Assembly: GCA_005777205.1 (NCBI GenBank)
Contig: SXNB01000216.1
Location: 1-7,458 of the forward strand
Length of the DNA: 7,458 nucleotides
Origin: Burkholderiales bacterium
GTDB lineage: Bacteria; Pseudomonadota; Gammaproteobacteria; Burkholderiales; SG8-39
Direction of reading: 5' to 3'
Shown here: piece by piece, positions 6,662-7,458 of the stretch
Layout: each line of letters starts with the position of its first letter
How positions within the stretch are numbered: position 1 is the stretch's first letter
Position numbers and translations under genes: made by a program
The notes under the pieces: generated by a model
Told to the model about the DNA's origin: nothing
Databases searched by the model: none
What the model saw: the letters and a program-made list of their open reading frames with translations, nothing else

Positions 6662-6937
6662 GTGTCCTCCACCGTCCCGTCCGCCGTCGTCCACCGCCTG
6701 GTGCTCCTGCGCCACGGCGAATCCGACTGGAACCGCGAGAACCGCTTCACCGGCTGGAACGACGTCGACCTCTCGGCCCGGGGCCTGGAGGAAGCGCGCG
6801 CCGCCGGGCGCCTGCTGCACGCCGAGGGCTGGGTCTTCGACCTTGCCTTCACCTCGGTGCTCACGCGCGCCATCCGGACCCTGAACCTCGCCTTGGAGGA
6901 GCTCGACCAGCTCTGGATCCCGGTGATTTCATTTTGA
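6662..6937 (+). CDS. gpmA: 2,3-bisphosphoglycerate-dependent phosphoglycerate mutase, truncated at a sequence junction
   Basis: GpmA interconverts 3- and 2-phosphoglycerate in glycolysis through a phosphohistidine. The frame gives 91 residues, against about 230-250 for the family. LVLLRHGESDWN (13-24) holds the catalytic His18. ENRFTGWNDVDLSARG (26-41), FTSVLTRAIRTL (63-74) and LDQLWIPV (81-88) follow the family closely. After Val88 the expected S/DWRLNERHYG segment is missing; three unrelated residues (ISF) and TGA follow. The break coincides with the GC and codon change at about 6926, so the 3' two thirds are absent from this contig rather than mutated. The likely start is GTG at 6662, about nine residues longer than the usual N-terminus, with no Shine-Dalgarno; GTG at 6701 would cut into the first strand. 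It diverges from the rhodanese gene. Confidence 0.88.
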   Translation: MSSTVPSAVVHRLVLLRHGESDWNRENRFTGWNDVDLSARGLEEARAAGRLLHAEGWVFDLAFTSVLTRAIRTLNLALEELDQLWIPVISF

Positions 6938-6944
6938 GTGTGTC
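6926..6944. other. Junction between bacterial and virus-like DNA
   Basis: The left side is gpmA coding sequence in high-GC DNA (40 of 60 bases are G or C in 6841-6900). The right side is AT-rich coding DNA (149 of 420 in 7021-7440, about 35%). The last codon consistent with GpmA is the Val at 6923-6925, and the ATPase frame is open from 6927, directly after a stop at 6924-6926. The breakpoint therefore falls within a few bases of 6926. No direct repeat, tRNA end, inverted repeat or integrase is visible at the join. An assembly or library chimera is the default explanation; a true insertion into gpmA is possible but unsupported. Confidence 0.85.
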
Positions 6945-7458
6945 GTGAATACGGATACCGAGCGTCAGATTATCTACGTATCTGGAGCATCTGGTTCTGG
7001 TAAAAGTTACTGGACACGGTTGTATGCCGAGAAATATAAAAAGGCATATCCAAAGCGTGATGTATATCTATTTTCATCTATTTCGGAAGATAGCAGTATT
7101 GATAAAATCAAAGATTTGAAACGAATCAAAATTACCGATACATTATTAGAGGATGAACTAAGTGCCGAAGATTTTGCCGATAGTCTTGTAATCCTAGACG
7201 ATTGTGATGTTATAATGAACAAGAAAATACGATTGAAGATTCAACAAATTCAGGGTTCTATTTTACAAACTGGTCGGCATTTCAATGTTAGTGCTATTAT
7301 TACTTCGCATGTTGCTTGTAACGGTGCCGAGACACGTCTAGTGTTGAATGAGTCTCATATAGTTGTTGCGTTTCCTCACGGCATGACTGGAAAAGCGTTA
7401 AAGTATCTACTAGAAGCATACATTGGTTTAGATAAAGACCAAATCAAAGCAGTAAAAA
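6945..7458 (+). CDS. Virus-like P-loop ATPase (putative packaging-type), cut by right edge
   Basis: The frame from GTG at 6945 encodes 171 residues and runs off the window. Walker A is GASGSGKS (14-21). A strand VYLFSSISEDSSIDKI (40-55) follows, then Walker B LVILDDCDVI (81-90, Asp85/Asp86), GRHFNVSAIITSH (110-122, a sensor-like TSH) and LNESHIVVAFPHG (134-146). KALKYLLEAYIGLDK (150-164) follows. From memory, this order resembles short ATPases annotated in large eukaryotic dsDNA viruses and uncultured viruses, comparable to A32-type DNA packaging ATPases; the packaging role is inferred. It has no stop codons and a coherent fold, so it is a real gene. It is AT-rich with codons such as AAA, GAT and ATT, unlike every neighbour. 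The true N-terminus may lie beyond the junction, because the frame stays open back to 6927. A phage or plasmid NTPase remains possible. Confidence 0.7.
   Translation, partial: MNTDTERQIIYVSGASGSGKSYWTRLYAEKYKKAYPKRDVYLFSSISEDSSIDKIKDLKRIKITDTLLEDELSAEDFADSLVILDDCDVIMNKKIRLKIQQIQGSILQTGRHFNVSAIITSHVACNGAETRLVLNESHIVVAFPHGMTGKALKYLLEAYIGLDKDQIKAVK

Noticed and set aside
6915..6920. BamHI site GGATCC next to the junction as a cloning scar
   Set aside because: GpmA-like codons continue past the site (Pro, Val), so the break is not at the site. GGATCC occurs by chance elsewhere in the window, for example near 579.
6880..7000. Prophage or integrative-element attachment site at the junction
   Set aside because: I see no tRNA gene, direct repeat, inverted repeat or integrase near the join; only one boundary is in view.
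7007..7222. Minus-strand open frame of 71 codons inside the viral-like segment
   Set aside because: It is serine-rich, matches no family I recognise, and lies opposite the ATPase coding region, including most of its Walker B part.
1..7458. CRISPR array, rRNA, tRNA, insertion sequence or known riboswitch
   Set aside because: Reading both strands showed no spaced repeats, no tRNA-like clover pattern, no transposase motifs and no recognisable riboswitch core.

Overview
Bases 1 to about 6925 read as ordinary, GC-rich, densely packed chromosome from a betaproteobacterium. This is inferred from three things: the gene neighbourhood (aa3/caa3 oxidase genes, a bioC/comF divergence, the rhodanese-grxC-secB-SH3-gpsA run, gpmA), the product sequences, and a GC content of roughly two thirds or more in hand-counted lines. 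The order or genus cannot be fixed from this window.

Layout, left to right. At 1-1746 on the minus strand are ctaC (cytochrome c oxidase subunit II with a fused cytochrome c domain) followed by ctaD (subunit I, cut by the left edge). At 1750-1917 is a 168-base spacer with a candidate promoter for the oxidase genes. bioC (1918-2772, minus) diverges from comF (2801-3511, plus). comF overlaps trmL (3508-3972, plus) by 4 bases, and trmL meets gpsA tail to tail on a shared CTAG stop. The minus-strand cluster, in transcription order, is a membrane-anchored rhodanese (6648-6196), grxC (6177-5908), secB (5866-5393), a two-repeat SH3-like exported protein (5391-4957) and gpsA (4952-3969), with gaps of 1 to 41 bases. 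gpmA (from 6662, plus) diverges from the rhodanese.

How the genes relate. ctaC/ctaD encode the terminal oxidase core. The rhodanese and glutaredoxin suggest sulfur and thiol handling. SecB feeds unfolded proteins to the Sec translocase, and the SH3-like protein may be one of its exported substrates. GpsA makes sn-glycerol-3-phosphate for phospholipids. This cluster is conserved housekeeping context, not a new system.

The anomaly is at the right end. gpmA follows its family to about residue 88 and then breaks off at about 6926. Beyond that, GC drops to about 35% (hand count, 7021-7440), codon use changes completely, and an open frame (6945 to the right edge) encodes a P-loop ATPase fragment resembling putative packaging-type ATPases of large dsDNA viruses. 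The simplest reading is a chimeric join of bacterial and viral DNA, either an assembly or library artefact or, less likely, a real insertion. No integrase, repeat or tRNA supports a real insertion within the window.
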